A DNA stretch of 55,870 nt from Pseudomonas sp. N40(2020) (GTDB taxonomy: Bacteria > Pseudomonadota > Gammaproteobacteria > Pseudomonadales > Pseudomonadaceae): contig NZ_JACSZV010000043.1 in NCBI RefSeq assembly GCF_014472415.1, forward strand, positions 1 through 55,870. Reading direction: 5' to 3'. Under the pieces are notes generated by a model. That model had not been told where the DNA came from. It saw only the letters and a program-made list of their open reading frames with translations, and searched no databases. Position numbers and translations under genes: made by a program. Below, in pieces: positions 23,788-32,703 of the stretch. The stretch's first letter is position 1. Each line of letters begins with the position of its first letter.

Positions 23788-25073
23788 TTAGTGATGATCA
23801 GGATGATGATTCAATTGAGTCAGAGTACGAAGCGCTGCTGTCATTTATGTATCTATCGCCTGTAGGATTGGTAAGAATCGATCCAAGCGGCAAGATTGAT
23901 ATGCTTAATCCGATGGCAACTCAACTGTTGATGCCGCTAGTTAAGTCTCTAGGGCTTGAAAACTTATTTGAGACGCTTTCTTCTGTCGCACCTGAATTAC
24001 GTAACCTCGTAACGAGCTTTAGAGAGTCGTGCGGATCAATATGTGTAAACCATAGAGTTCACGTGTCGTCAGCAGCCGACGGGGGTATTGTCCTCGCATG
24101 TACAATCGTAAAGGTCAACGAAGATGTCCTGATAACGGTTTTGACTGATGTCTCTTGCCAAGTCGCAACAGAAAGGAGATTAAGGCAGACTGACTCGTGG
24201 TTAGACGCCATCTATACGATTGTTAACGACTTCGCAGTTCTCGGTTTGACAAAGCAGGGGATAATCAATAGCTGGAGTCCTTCGGCAGAGCGTTTAACAG
24301 GTTACACAGAATTCGAGGCTATTGGTGAGAAATTGGGTCGCTTCTGTAATTTGTCTGCCTTGGAAGTTGATATTCTGGATGAACAACTCACATTCGCCCG
24401 TGAAGAAGGTTGGCACTCACGAGACTATCTCTGCCAGCACAAATCAGGACACAATTTTTTTGCTCAAACAATGATCGCCGTGCTGCGCGACGAAGATGAC
24501 GAGTTTTCTGGCTATACCGTTGTATTTCGAGATATCACCGAGCGAAAGGTGTCGAGTGATAATCTGGCTAATTTACTAACTAAAGACCACCTCACTGGCG
24601 CAGTTAATCGCGCTCACTTTTTTAACTTGGCAGAAAAAGAGTTTGCTCGGGCAAATCGATATCAGCACTCAATATCTATAATCATGCTAGACGCCGATCA
24701 CTTCAAGCACGTTAACGATAGCTGGGGGCATCCAATTGGCGACGAAGTTCTTAAGTCTATAGTGAAAATTGCCGAGGGAGTTCTTCGTCCCGGAGATACT
24801 ATAGCGAGGTTTGGGGGTGAAGAGTTTGTCGTTATGCTGCCTAAGATCAATAGTGTCGAGGCGTCAGTTATTGCGGAGCGGCTTCGGAGCAGCATTGAGG
24901 CGTCTAGTGTAGGTGCCGGCGGTGAGGAAATAAAAATTACAGTGAGTATTGGCTGCGCTTCAATGAATGAATCGAGATCCACTCTCAAGCAGTTGTTAGT
25001 CTCCGCAGACAGTGCACTCTATAATGCAAAATCCAAGGGTAGAAACTGCATAGTAGATATTGACGATCTCTAA
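23784..25073 (+). CDS. PAS-PAS-GGDEF diguanylate cyclase
   Basis: A 429-residue protein. PAS-like regions lie at about 17-125 and 138-255 (the second with LTGYTEFEAIGE and FRDITERK), and a GGDEF domain at about 262-425. The active site GGEEF (344-348) and the product-inhibition I-site RPGD (335-338, five residues before) are both intact, so it should make cyclic di-GMP from two GTP and be feedback-inhibited. There is no membrane helix or signal peptide, so it is cytosolic. Its ATG overlaps the stop of the PYP-like gene, indicating translational coupling and probably a sensor-output pair. Confidence 0.9.
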   Translation: MISDDQDDDSIESEYEALLSFMYLSPVGLVRIDPSGKIDMLNPMATQLLMPLVKSLGLENLFETLSSVAPELRNLVTSFRESCGSICVNHRVHVSSAADGGIVLACTIVKVNEDVLITVLTDVSCQVATERRLRQTDSWLDAIYTIVNDFAVLGLTKQGIINSWSPSAERLTGYTEFEAIGEKLGRFCNLSALEVDILDEQLTFAREEGWHSRDYLCQHKSGHNFFAQTMIAVLRDEDDEFSGYTVVFRDITERKVSSDNLANLLTKDHLTGAVNRAHFFNLAEKEFARANRYQHSISIIMLDADHFKHVNDSWGHPIGDEVLKSIVKIAEGVLRPGDTIARFGGEEFVVMLPKINSVEASVIAERLRSSIEASSVGAGGEEIKITVSIGCASMNESRSTLKQLLVSADSALYNAKSKGRNCIVDIDDL

Positions 25074-25485
25074 TTAATGTCGCCCGGAGGGCAGGCGTTA
25101 GACAGGTGAATAAATTGCCTGTGTTTTAACTTTTTCTAAAGGCTGACAGATTTCTAGAGCTACAACTCGCCTGACTCGTTGTAGTGCGCATGCTGCCAGT
25201 CAACGCGCTTCGGAGATCAAGTCGAGCGCGGTGGACTGCTGACGATGGGTGCAGGTTGGTGTAAAGCGAGGGACGTTCACACGAAATCCTAAATACCCGT
25301 CGAATCAGTATCTTATGAGCCTCATGAACATATCTGACACAGCATTTAATTTAACATAATATACATTACACGTAACAAGATGTTTCGGGATTACCCCCGT
25401 TGCACGCAGCATTTCAATCTCCAGCACTGCATAACCCCTAAGCTACTTTCTCTTGATCCTGATGAGCTCTTGAAATGCAGCATAC
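25074..25485. other. AT-rich intergenic stretch, likely accessory/core boundary
   Basis: About 410 bp without a gene on either strand. The segment 25340-25385 is strikingly AT-rich, while genes to the right are GC-rich core-type. No tRNA, direct repeat or integrase was recognised here. It may be the edge of a strain-specific region. Confidence 0.4.
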
Positions 25486-26001
25486 TCAATCATCCTCACG
25501 CGTCAGCTTTTCAATCAGCGTTCGATGCTGTGGAAATTGCGCCGTGAGTTTCTGGCGATTGCCCATCTCCATATCGGCGAAGTCAAATCCTGGCGAAACT
25601 GCTTCACTGATCAGGCCGAATCCGCTTGAGCCATCCAGTAATCGCGAAGCCTTCCAGATTCCACCTGGTACGTGTAATTGCAGATGTTGTCCCGCCAAAA
25701 CATCGCTGCCCATCACCAGCGTCTGCAGTGAGCCGTCCGCCCGAATCAGGCTGTATTCGATGGCGTCGCCCAAGTGAAGATAATGCAGGATGTCGGACTG
25801 ATTGAAATGAAACTGGCCCACCGGCGATTGCTCGGTCAACAGATAGTAGATCGACGTCATCAAGTAACGCGTGCCGTTAGCGCTTTGCAGCATATCGCGA
25901 TGGTCGGCTTGGTAGGTTCTGCGGAAATAGCCGCCTTCAACGTGCGGTGCCAGATCCAGCGCGGCGATTACGTCCTTAATGGTTGTTTTGCGCTGAGTCA
26001 T
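25486..26001 (-). CDS. DUF985 cupin protein
   Basis: A 171-residue cupin of the DUF985 family. Hallmarks are HVEGGYFRRTYQ near residue 20, the TSIYYLL strand, FHFNQSDILHYLHLGD and the SEAVSPGFDFADME segment near the C-terminus. The function is unknown; the family fold suggests binding of a small polar ligand. An AGG lies upstream of the ATG at 26001. It is transcribed away from nothing obvious and lies downstream of the TonB receptor in the same direction. Confidence 0.85.
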   Translation of the reverse strand: MTQRKTTIKDVIAALDLAPHVEGGYFRRTYQADHRDMLQSANGTRYLMTSIYYLLTEQSPVGQFHFNQSDILHYLHLGDAIEYSLIRADGSLQTLVMGSDVLAGQHLQLHVPGGIWKASRLLDGSSGFGLISEAVSPGFDFADMEMGNRQKLTAQFPQHRTLIEKLTREDD

Positions 26002-26106
26002 GACCTGCCCCATTGATTTGATTGAGGTTTTTTGCTAGCTCAACTAAACAGCTATTTAGTGTAGTTAACGGAATATAGCCGATGATCGAAGCAATTTCCC
26101 GCCTTT

Positions 26107-28509
26107 CTAGAAGTCTACCGTCGCCGAAAGCAGATAAGTTCTTGGCGTCGAAAGCGTCAGTCCCGGCTCACTGTCATCCGAAGCCCCGGCCGAACTCCAG
26201 TAGCGTTTATCCAGCACGTTCTCGACATTGGCGCGCAAAGTGATGGTCTTGTCGTCGACTTTGAACGCATAACGCGTACCTACGTCAAACCGCTCCCAGG
26301 CATCGATTTCCTTCTCGTTCGACTGATCCAGATACTGCGAACTCGAATAGATACCGCGCGCTGTCAGTGTAAGCCCGTGCACGTTCGGCACATCCCATTC
26401 CGCGCCGAGGTTGACGTTGTACTTGGGTGTTGCCGGCGCACGGTTGCCGTCGAACGTGCCGTTGGTGGTCTCGGTCAACTCGCTGTCGATGTACATCACG
26501 CCGCCGAGCAGTCGAACGCCTTTCAGTGGCTCACCGAACACACTCAACTCCACACCGTCGTTCCGCCGCTTGCCGTTCGGGCCAAACACGCGCGTCGTGG
26601 CGTTGGTCTCGTACGCCGGCTGTTTGATGCGAAATACCGCCGCCGTCAGGGCATACGCCCCGGCATCGTACTTGGCGCCGACTTCGACCTGACGACTGAT
26701 GAATGGCGGGAAGATTTCGTCCTCGTTCACCGAAGTCGACGGCGCGATCTTGCCCTGGCTCAGGCCTTCCATGTAGTTGGCGTACAGCGACAACTTGTCC
26801 GTCGCCTTGAACAGAATGCCGCCCGATGGCGAGACCTTTTCTTCGTCGTAGGCGGTATCTCCCTTCACATCATCACTCCAGTCATCGACCTTCACGCGCT
26901 GCCACCGGGCGCCGAGGTTCAGCAACAGGCGATCATCGAAGAAACCCAAGGTGTCCGACAGCGCCACGCCACTGAAGCGGTTTTCGGTGTAGACCTTGGC
27001 GTCATAACGTGTCGGCGCGCCGGGTTTGGTGATTTCCACCGGGTCATACAGGTTGCTGCGCCCCGCCGCATAACGGGCGCCACCGTTTTCAAAGTCCATA
27101 TAGAAGTAGCTGGCTGCCAGATTGACTTCATGGCTGACCGGGCCTGTGTGGAACCAGTTACGCACGCCCGCCGTGGCGGTGCGGACATTTTCGTCACGGG
27201 TGAAATCGCGGGGTTGCACGCTGAAATCGCCAGTATTATTGGTGACTGAAACGGCATGGCGCAGGAAGTCGTGATTGCTTTTGCGCGCGCCGACACCGCC
27301 GTACAACATGACCGAGTCATTTACGTCGAATTCGGCGTTGACCGTGCCGAAGGTGTCCTTGGTTCGCGCCTGGCTCCAGGGTTGCGCATAGTTGTCGCGC
27401 ACGTCGTTCGCGTTCGGCACCTTGGCATTGGCGCCGACTTGCACGCGCTCTTGCGGTGCGTCGGTATCACGTTCGGTATGGCCGACATCCGTCGACAGTC
27501 GCAGGCGCTCACCGCGAAAATCCAGGCCCAGCACCGCCATGTCGCGGTCAACACTCTGGTGATCCCATTCGGTATCGCCGGACTGTTTTACACCGTTGAA
27601 ACGCAGGCCGAACTGGTTGTCCTCGCCAAAACGCCGCCCGACATCCACTGCGCCACCGACTTGATTGTTTGAGGCGTAATTGGCTGTCAGCGAGGTGATG
27701 GGTTGGTCCGTCGCGCGTTTGGGCACCACGTTAATCCCCCCTCCTACACTGCCCCGCGGTGAAATACCGTTGATGAGTTGGCTCGGGCCTTTGAGGATGT
27801 CGACGCGATCGGCCATTTCCATGTCGATGGTGTACGTCGGCAGAACACCATAGAGGCCGTTATAGGCAACATCGCTGTTGAACAGGCTGAAGCCACGGAT
27901 GGTGAATTGTTCATAGCGCCCGCCCGCTGGATTGGTCGCGCGCACTGAAGGATCTGTGGCAATCAGGTCGCCCAGGGTTCGGGCCTGTTGATTCTTGGCC
28001 GTCTCACTGGTGTAGGTGGTCATGCTGAACGGCGTTTCCATGAAGTCTTTAGACCCCAACAGCCCTTGCGAACCTCGACGTGCGACCTGGCCGCCGGCAA
28101 ACACGTCGGCACCCGAAGAATCAGTGGCACCGAGAATCGAAGTCGGCGCCAGTTGCAGGCTGCCGCCCTCCGCCGCCGGAATCAGCGTGTAAGCATTGCC
28201 ACCCACCGGTTGCAGCTGCAAACCAGAGCCCAGCAACAATCGGGTGAAGCCCTCCTCTACCCCATATTCACCGCTCAAACCCTTGCTGCTCTGGCCGCTG
28301 ACCAGTGCGGGGTCCACCGACAGATTGACCCCGGCCAAACCGGCAAATCGTGTCAGTGCTGAACTCAAGCTGCCAGCGGGCACCTGATAACTGCGTCGCG
28401 AAGAGTCGTCAGCCCAACTGGACTGGATCATCAAGGGGCTGGCACTCAGGCTCAGCAGGAGGCTCAACTGCAATAACGGACGCAAACGGCTTGGGAATAC
28501 TGCGGGCAT
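26107..28509 (-). CDS. TonB-dependent siderophore receptor with signalling (STN) domain
   Basis: An 800-residue outer-membrane receptor. A signal peptide is followed by an STN domain (about residues 38-110, SYQVPAGSLSSALTRFAGLA), a plug (about 140-260, with TIRGFSLF and ILKGPSQLINGISPRG) and a beta barrel ending in the usual aromatic terminus (TYLLSATVDF). The STN domain signals ligand occupancy to FecR-type regulators. It is preceded on the same strand by fecI- and fecR-like genes (67-bp gap to fecR), so it is the regulated receptor of this cell-surface signalling system. The cognate siderophore cannot be inferred. The start at 28509 begins a clear signal peptide. Confidence 0.92.
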   Translation of the reverse strand: MPAVFPSRLRPLLQLSLLLSLSASPLMIQSSWADDSSRRSYQVPAGSLSSALTRFAGLAGVNLSVDPALVSGQSSKGLSGEYGVEEGFTRLLLGSGLQLQPVGGNAYTLIPAAEGGSLQLAPTSILGATDSSGADVFAGGQVARRGSQGLLGSKDFMETPFSMTTYTSETAKNQQARTLGDLIATDPSVRATNPAGGRYEQFTIRGFSLFNSDVAYNGLYGVLPTYTIDMEMADRVDILKGPSQLINGISPRGSVGGGINVVPKRATDQPITSLTANYASNNQVGGAVDVGRRFGEDNQFGLRFNGVKQSGDTEWDHQSVDRDMAVLGLDFRGERLRLSTDVGHTERDTDAPQERVQVGANAKVPNANDVRDNYAQPWSQARTKDTFGTVNAEFDVNDSVMLYGGVGARKSNHDFLRHAVSVTNNTGDFSVQPRDFTRDENVRTATAGVRNWFHTGPVSHEVNLAASYFYMDFENGGARYAAGRSNLYDPVEITKPGAPTRYDAKVYTENRFSGVALSDTLGFFDDRLLLNLGARWQRVKVDDWSDDVKGDTAYDEEKVSPSGGILFKATDKLSLYANYMEGLSQGKIAPSTSVNEDEIFPPFISRQVEVGAKYDAGAYALTAAVFRIKQPAYETNATTRVFGPNGKRRNDGVELSVFGEPLKGVRLLGGVMYIDSELTETTNGTFDGNRAPATPKYNVNLGAEWDVPNVHGLTLTARGIYSSSQYLDQSNEKEIDAWERFDVGTRYAFKVDDKTITLRANVENVLDKRYWSSAGASDDSEPGLTLSTPRTYLLSATVDF

Positions 28510-28576
28510 TGGAAGAAGCTCTCGATTTTGTTCACTTGCCTGGAATGACCAGCGAGGCGAAAAAAAGGGACAGGCT

Positions 28577-29527
28577 TCAGCCAGTTTTTTTCTGAGGGAT
28601 GAGAGAAACCCAGAAACGGGTGCGTGTATGCACTTCGATTGGCAGGCTCGCCGCCAACAGCGAAAGGACTTGGTCGGTATTGTCGAGACGGAAACTACCC
28701 GTGACGCGCAGCGCCTCAAGCGCAGGATCCCAGCGCAGCACACCTGAACGATAACGGCTCAACTCGCGCAGAAAATCCCCCAGCGGTTGGTTCTGCGCCA
28801 TCAATACACCCTCGCGCCAGCCCGGCATCAAGACGTCGAATGCTGTAACAGGCCCCGCGCCAGACGCTTGCAGACTGACTTGTTGGCCCTGGTTCAAAAT
28901 CAGCGCCGGTCCGTGCAGCGGTTGTAACTGAACCGAACCACTGAACACGGAAACAGTGCAATCACGCTCGTTGAGTCGCACGCAGACTTCACTGCGACTG
29001 ACGCTGATCCGACCGTAATGAGCGTCGATCATCAGCGCTGAGCTGCCGGGAACGTTGAGCGCCATTTCGCCACGCACCAGCGTTAACTGACGGGCAGCAA
29101 GGTCTACGTTTACCGCACTGTTGGTGTTCAGTTGCACCGAACTGCCATCCGCCAATGGCAAACGTTTATGTTCCCCGGTACTGGTGTGCAAATCGGCACG
29201 CCAGACATCCAGCGGCAATTGCCGACTGATCAGCCATGCCGCTGGCACAAGCGCCGCCAGGCACAGCGCGCGTTTCAGCGCTGCCCGGCGTGCCGGGTCA
29301 GGACGATCCAGCGTGGCCATGGCCAATGCCGACGGCAGATCGTTGAACCGTTGGCGCAATAGCTGAATCTTCTGCCAGGCGTTTTCATGGCGGCTATCGC
29401 TGCTGCGCCAGTTTTGCAGGCGCGCGTGATCTTCATCCGTCGCTTCGCCCGATTCGAGCAACGCCAGCCATTGTGCGGCGGCGCGTGCCACCTCGCGCGC
29501 TTGTGTTTCGGGCGCAACGCGCATCAT
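28577..29527 (-). CDS. FecR-family anti-sigma/sigma-regulator
   Basis: A 316-residue FecR-like inner-membrane regulator. The N-terminal cytosolic region (EATDEDHARLQNWRSSDSRH) is the sigma-interacting DUF4880-type segment. One membrane helix near residues 88-102 follows, and the periplasmic FecR domain includes TSTGEHKRLPLADGSSVQLN; the C-terminal part faces the receptor STN domain. The start overlaps the sigma-factor stop (ATGA), coupling the two. Confidence 0.92.
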   Translation of the reverse strand: MMRVAPETQAREVARAAAQWLALLESGEATDEDHARLQNWRSSDSRHENAWQKIQLLRQRFNDLPSALAMATLDRPDPARRAALKRALCLAALVPAAWLISRQLPLDVWRADLHTSTGEHKRLPLADGSSVQLNTNSAVNVDLAARQLTLVRGEMALNVPGSSALMIDAHYGRISVSRSEVCVRLNERDCTVSVFSGSVQLQPLHGPALILNQGQQVSLQASGAGPVTAFDVLMPGWREGVLMAQNQPLGDFLRELSRYRSGVLRWDPALEALRVTGSFRLDNTDQVLSLLAASLPIEVHTRTRFWVSLIPQKKTG

Positions 29528-30033
29528 AGATCCAACATCAAACAATGCTCGTAAGCCTGCGCCATATAACGTTTTATTGTGCGTTCAGACACCTGCAAAC
29601 GCGCGGCGATCTCGCGGTAACCGAGGCCCTCGAGCTGACTCCACAAAAATGCCCGGCGCACTGGCCTTGGCAAACCATCAAGCAGTTCATCCAGCGCTTG
29701 CAGGGTTTCCAGCAACAACCAGCGCTGCTCCGGTGACGGCACGCTCTCCTCGGGCAATTGCGCCAAGGCTTCCAGATAGGCTTTTTCGAGGCTGCGGCGG
29801 GTGTAGAAATTGCTCAGCAAGCGTTTGCCCACGGTCAGCAGATACGCACGTGGTTCCTGAATATCTCTAAGTGGCTGAGCGCTGCCAAGCACGCGCAAGA
29901 AGGTGTCCTGACTCAGATCTGCCGCATCCCAGGCGTTACCCATGCGTCGACGCAGCCAGGTTTCCAGCCAGCCGCGATGATCGCGGTACAAGTCGTGCAG
30001 GTTCTGCTCCGAGGCCGGCGCTGCTTCAATCAT
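29524..30033 (-). CDS. FecI-like ECF sigma factor
   Basis: A 169-residue ECF sigma factor. Region 2 (DLSQDTFLRVLG) and region 4 (LPRPVRRAFLWSQLEGLGYR, then VSERTIKRYMAQAYEHC) are complete. It would direct transcription of the downstream TonB receptor when signalled through FecR. The start at 30033 follows an AGGG motif; a longer frame to 30063 is possible. A Fur-box-like site lies 30 bp upstream. Confidence 0.93.
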   Translation of the reverse strand: MIEAAPASEQNLHDLYRDHRGWLETWLRRRMGNAWDAADLSQDTFLRVLGSAQPLRDIQEPRAYLLTVGKRLLSNFYTRRSLEKAYLEALAQLPEESVPSPEQRWLLLETLQALDELLDGLPRPVRRAFLWSQLEGLGYREIAARLQVSERTIKRYMAQAYEHCLMLDL

Positions 30034-30062
30034 CCAGGAGACCCTGCGCGAAGTTAGACTCA

Positions 30063-30081
30063 AATGAGACTGATTCTATTT
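30063..30081. promoter_or_regulatory. Fur-box-like site upstream of the ECF sigma gene
   Basis: AATGAGACTGATTCTATTT differs from the common Pseudomonas Fur-box form AATGAGAATGATTCTCATT at three positions of 19. Its placement 30 bp upstream of the fecI-like start fits iron repression. Confidence 0.65.
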
Positions 30082-30114
30082 AACTTCGCGTGGGACACAA
30101 AGGGATTTTCGTCG

Positions 30115-31023
30115 TTACGCCGTTCGCGAGCGCTTGAGAGTCTCGCTGGGCAGCTCTTTGAACAGTGCCTGATAACTGCTGGAAAACCGCCCCAGATGCC
30201 AGAACGACCAGTGCATGGCCACCTCAGCGACTGTGGTGTCCGCCGGTCTGCGTTTAAGCAATTCGCGGTGAGCGCTGTTTAATCGGCGCAAGCGCAACCA
30301 GTGGCTTGGCGTCATCCCGGTATAGGCCTTGAAGGCCTGTTGCAATTGCCGCAGTGGCACGCCGGCGACGTGCGAAAGCTCCAGCAAATTCAACGTCTCT
30401 TCCGGCGAGTCGGCAGCCCACTCACCTACTCGTTTCATGATCATTCGTTCTTCGTTGCGGCGCTGCAAACCGCCACGGTCAAGATCAACACGCGCGTTAT
30501 CGAGGATGAACAAACAATCTTCAAGTAATTGCTGGGTTAGCGATTCTTTACTCGGTAAATCAACGGCTTGCGTCAACTTCGTGAGAGTTGAGCTTAACCA
30601 GCGACTGAACAGCGCGTTTTGCCCGCCGTTGAGCGGCGCCATAAACAAGCCTTCCAGTTTCGCCACATCCAGACCGTGCTGGCGGACAAAATCCGGACCG
30701 AACACCACGGCGATTTCCTGATAGTTCTCCGGGGTGATCCAGATGTTGCGGCTGTCTTCATTGAGCAGATACAGCGCGTTGTCGCTGCGATCAAAACAGA
30801 ACGCCAGAGCACCCGATGGCGCGCTGAAATTCTGCTCGACCCGGGTGTTCATCTGCTCTTCATAGACCTCGACACCCTGCAGATCCAGATAGCGGATCTG
30901 CCCGGCGAAATGGCCCGGCGACATCTGTTGGTAATGCTGGACCCAACCCGGCGTGGCGCGGATCTGTTCGCTGACATCAGCGGTGTTGAAAGCCTGAACC
31001 TGTAGCGGATTACACGTTGTCAT
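30115..31023 (-). CDS. AraC-family transcriptional regulator
   Basis: A 302-residue AraC-type regulator. The N-terminal about 190 residues form a ligand-binding domain of the EutR-like type, and the C-terminal HTH pair includes VPLRQLQQAFKAYTGMTPSH and a second helix-turn-helix (FWHLGRFSSSYQALFKELPS). ATG at 31023 is chosen because the frame upstream is antisense to the glutamine-synthetase gene. It is divergent by 162 bp from the polyamine cassette, its likely target. Confidence 0.88.
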   Translation of the reverse strand: MTTCNPLQVQAFNTADVSEQIRATPGWVQHYQQMSPGHFAGQIRYLDLQGVEVYEEQMNTRVEQNFSAPSGALAFCFDRSDNALYLLNEDSRNIWITPENYQEIAVVFGPDFVRQHGLDVAKLEGLFMAPLNGGQNALFSRWLSSTLTKLTQAVDLPSKESLTQQLLEDCLFILDNARVDLDRGGLQRRNEERMIMKRVGEWAADSPEETLNLLELSHVAGVPLRQLQQAFKAYTGMTPSHWLRLRRLNSAHRELLKRRPADTTVAEVAMHWSFWHLGRFSSSYQALFKELPSETLKRSRTA

Positions 31024-31185
31024 GGGGTGACCTTGCGCACTCTTTTGGTGCGCTTTGGTGCTGCTTAAAGTGGATAGATGGAACTGCAAGGCTCGCCCAA
31101 GATAGTCGTCAACGCGCCACAGGGGAAGGGGCGGAAGATGAAACCCGCCCTCCCCGGCGTCTACAAAACCAATAACGAGGTCTTT

Positions 31186-32544
31186 ATGAATGCCCCTTTC
31201 GATCAGCTGTTCACGTGGCTGAAAGATCACAAGATTACCGAAGTTGAATGTGTGGTCAGCGACCTGACCGGCATCGCCCGCGGCAAGATCGCACCGACCA
31301 ACAAGTTCCTGCATGAGCGAGGCATGCGCCTGCCGGAAAGTGTGCTGCTGCAAACGGTAACCGGGGATTTTGTCGACGACGACATCTACTACGACCTGCT
31401 CGACCCGGCCGACATCGACATGGTCTGCAAGCCAGTGGCCGACGCGGTCTACGTGATTCCATGGGCGATCGAGCCAACCGCCATCGTCATCCACGACACC
31501 TTCGACAAGTTCGGTAACCCGATCGAGCTGTCGCCGCGCAACGTGCTGAAGAAGGTTTTGCAGCTCTACACCGACAAAGGCTGGAAGCCGATTGTCGCGC
31601 CAGAAATGGAGTTCTACCTGACCCAGCGCTGCGAAGACCCGGACTTGCCGCTCAAGGCACCGCTGGGCCGTTCCGGTCGCGCCGAAAGTGGTCGGCAGTC
31701 GTTCTCCATTGATGCCGCCAACGAATTCGATCCGCTGTTTGAAGACGTTTACGACTGGTGCGAACTGCAAGGCCTGGACCTCGACACGCTGATCCACGAA
31801 GACGGCCCGGCGCAGATGGAAATCAACTTCCGTCATGGCGACGCACTGGATCTGGCGGACCAGATCACCGTGTTCAAACGGACCATGCGTGAGGCTGCGC
31901 TCAAGCACAACGTCGCGGCGACGTTCATGGCCAAGCCGATTGGCGACGAGCCGGGCAGCGCCATGCACATCCACCAGAGTGTGGTGGACATCGCCACGGG
32001 CAATCCGATCTTCGCCAACGCCGACGGGCAGATGAGCGAGTTGTTCCTGCACTACATCGGTGGTTTGCAGAAGTACATCCCGAAAGTGCTGCCGATGTTC
32101 GCGCCCAACGTGAACTCATTCCGCCGCTTCCTGCCGGACACCTCAGCGCCGGTCAACGTCGAATGGGGCGAAGAAAACCGCACCGTTGGTTTGCGTGTGC
32201 CGACCTCCGGCCCCGAGTCGATGCGCGTGGAAAACCGCCTGCCGGGCGCCGATGCCAACCCGTACCTGGCGATTGCCGCGAGTCTGCTCTGCGGTTACAT
32301 CGGCATGGTCGAGGGCATCGAGCCGAGCGCTGCGGTACAAGGCCGCGCCTACGAACGACGCAACCTGCGCCTGCCGATCACCATCGAAGAGGCCCTGACG
32401 CAGATGGAAGAGTGCGAAACCGTTGCGCAATACCTGGGTGAAAAATTCGTGCGCGGCTACGTCGCGGTGAAACGCGCCGAGCATGAAAACTTCAAGCGCG
32501 TGATCAGCTCGTGGGAGCGGGAGTTCCTGATGATGAGCGTCTAA
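31186..32544 (+). CDS. Glutamine synthetase family: gamma-glutamylpolyamine synthetase-like
   Basis: A 452-residue GS-fold enzyme. Visible are the beta-grasp start (VECVVSDLTGIARGK), metal ligands in PEMEFYL, the ATP/ammonia-site HIHQSV and the glutamate-site region ENRTVGLRVP with R-x-E-N-R-x-P-G. This subgroup (PuuA/SpuB-like) ligates glutamate to putrescine or other polyamines rather than ammonia. The substrate choice is inferred from the polyamine-binding protein and FAD oxidase that follow. GAGG precedes the ATG. A REP pair lies downstream. Confidence 0.88.
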   Translation: MNAPFDQLFTWLKDHKITEVECVVSDLTGIARGKIAPTNKFLHERGMRLPESVLLQTVTGDFVDDDIYYDLLDPADIDMVCKPVADAVYVIPWAIEPTAIVIHDTFDKFGNPIELSPRNVLKKVLQLYTDKGWKPIVAPEMEFYLTQRCEDPDLPLKAPLGRSGRAESGRQSFSIDAANEFDPLFEDVYDWCELQGLDLDTLIHEDGPAQMEINFRHGDALDLADQITVFKRTMREAALKHNVAATFMAKPIGDEPGSAMHIHQSVVDIATGNPIFANADGQMSELFLHYIGGLQKYIPKVLPMFAPNVNSFRRFLPDTSAPVNVEWGEENRTVGLRVPTSGPESMRVENRLPGADANPYLAIAASLLCGYIGMVEGIEPSAAVQGRAYERRNLRLPITIEEALTQMEECETVAQYLGEKFVRGYVAVKRAEHENFKRVISSWEREFLMMSV

Positions 32545-32562
32545 ACCACTTCACAAATCCCA

Positions 32563-32652
32563 TGTGGGAGCGAGCCTGCTCGCGAAGCCGTCGGCACAGT
32601 CACCATTGATGTTGCCTGACCCACCGCTTTCGCGAGCAGGCTCGCTCCCACA
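32563..32652. repeat. REP-type inverted repeat pair
   Basis: TGTGGGAGCGAGCCTGCTCG at 32563 is matched by its reverse complement ending at 32652 (arms about 24 bp). The sequence family is the common Pseudomonas REP. It lies between the glutamine-synthetase-like and polyamine-binding genes and may modulate transcript ends. Confidence 0.85.
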
Positions 32653-32703
32653 AGGGGAATAGCGAACCACCTGAAAAAACCAATAAATTTAAGAGGTGTC
32701 GAA

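Noticed and set aside
25074..25485. A tRNA or small RNA at the accessory/core boundary
   Set aside because: No cloverleaf-like arms or strong hairpin with a T-run were seen.
31024..32052. Long minus-strand frame continuing the AraC gene upstream
   Set aside because: It is the antisense of the glutamine-synthetase gene; high-GC genes commonly leave such open shadow frames.
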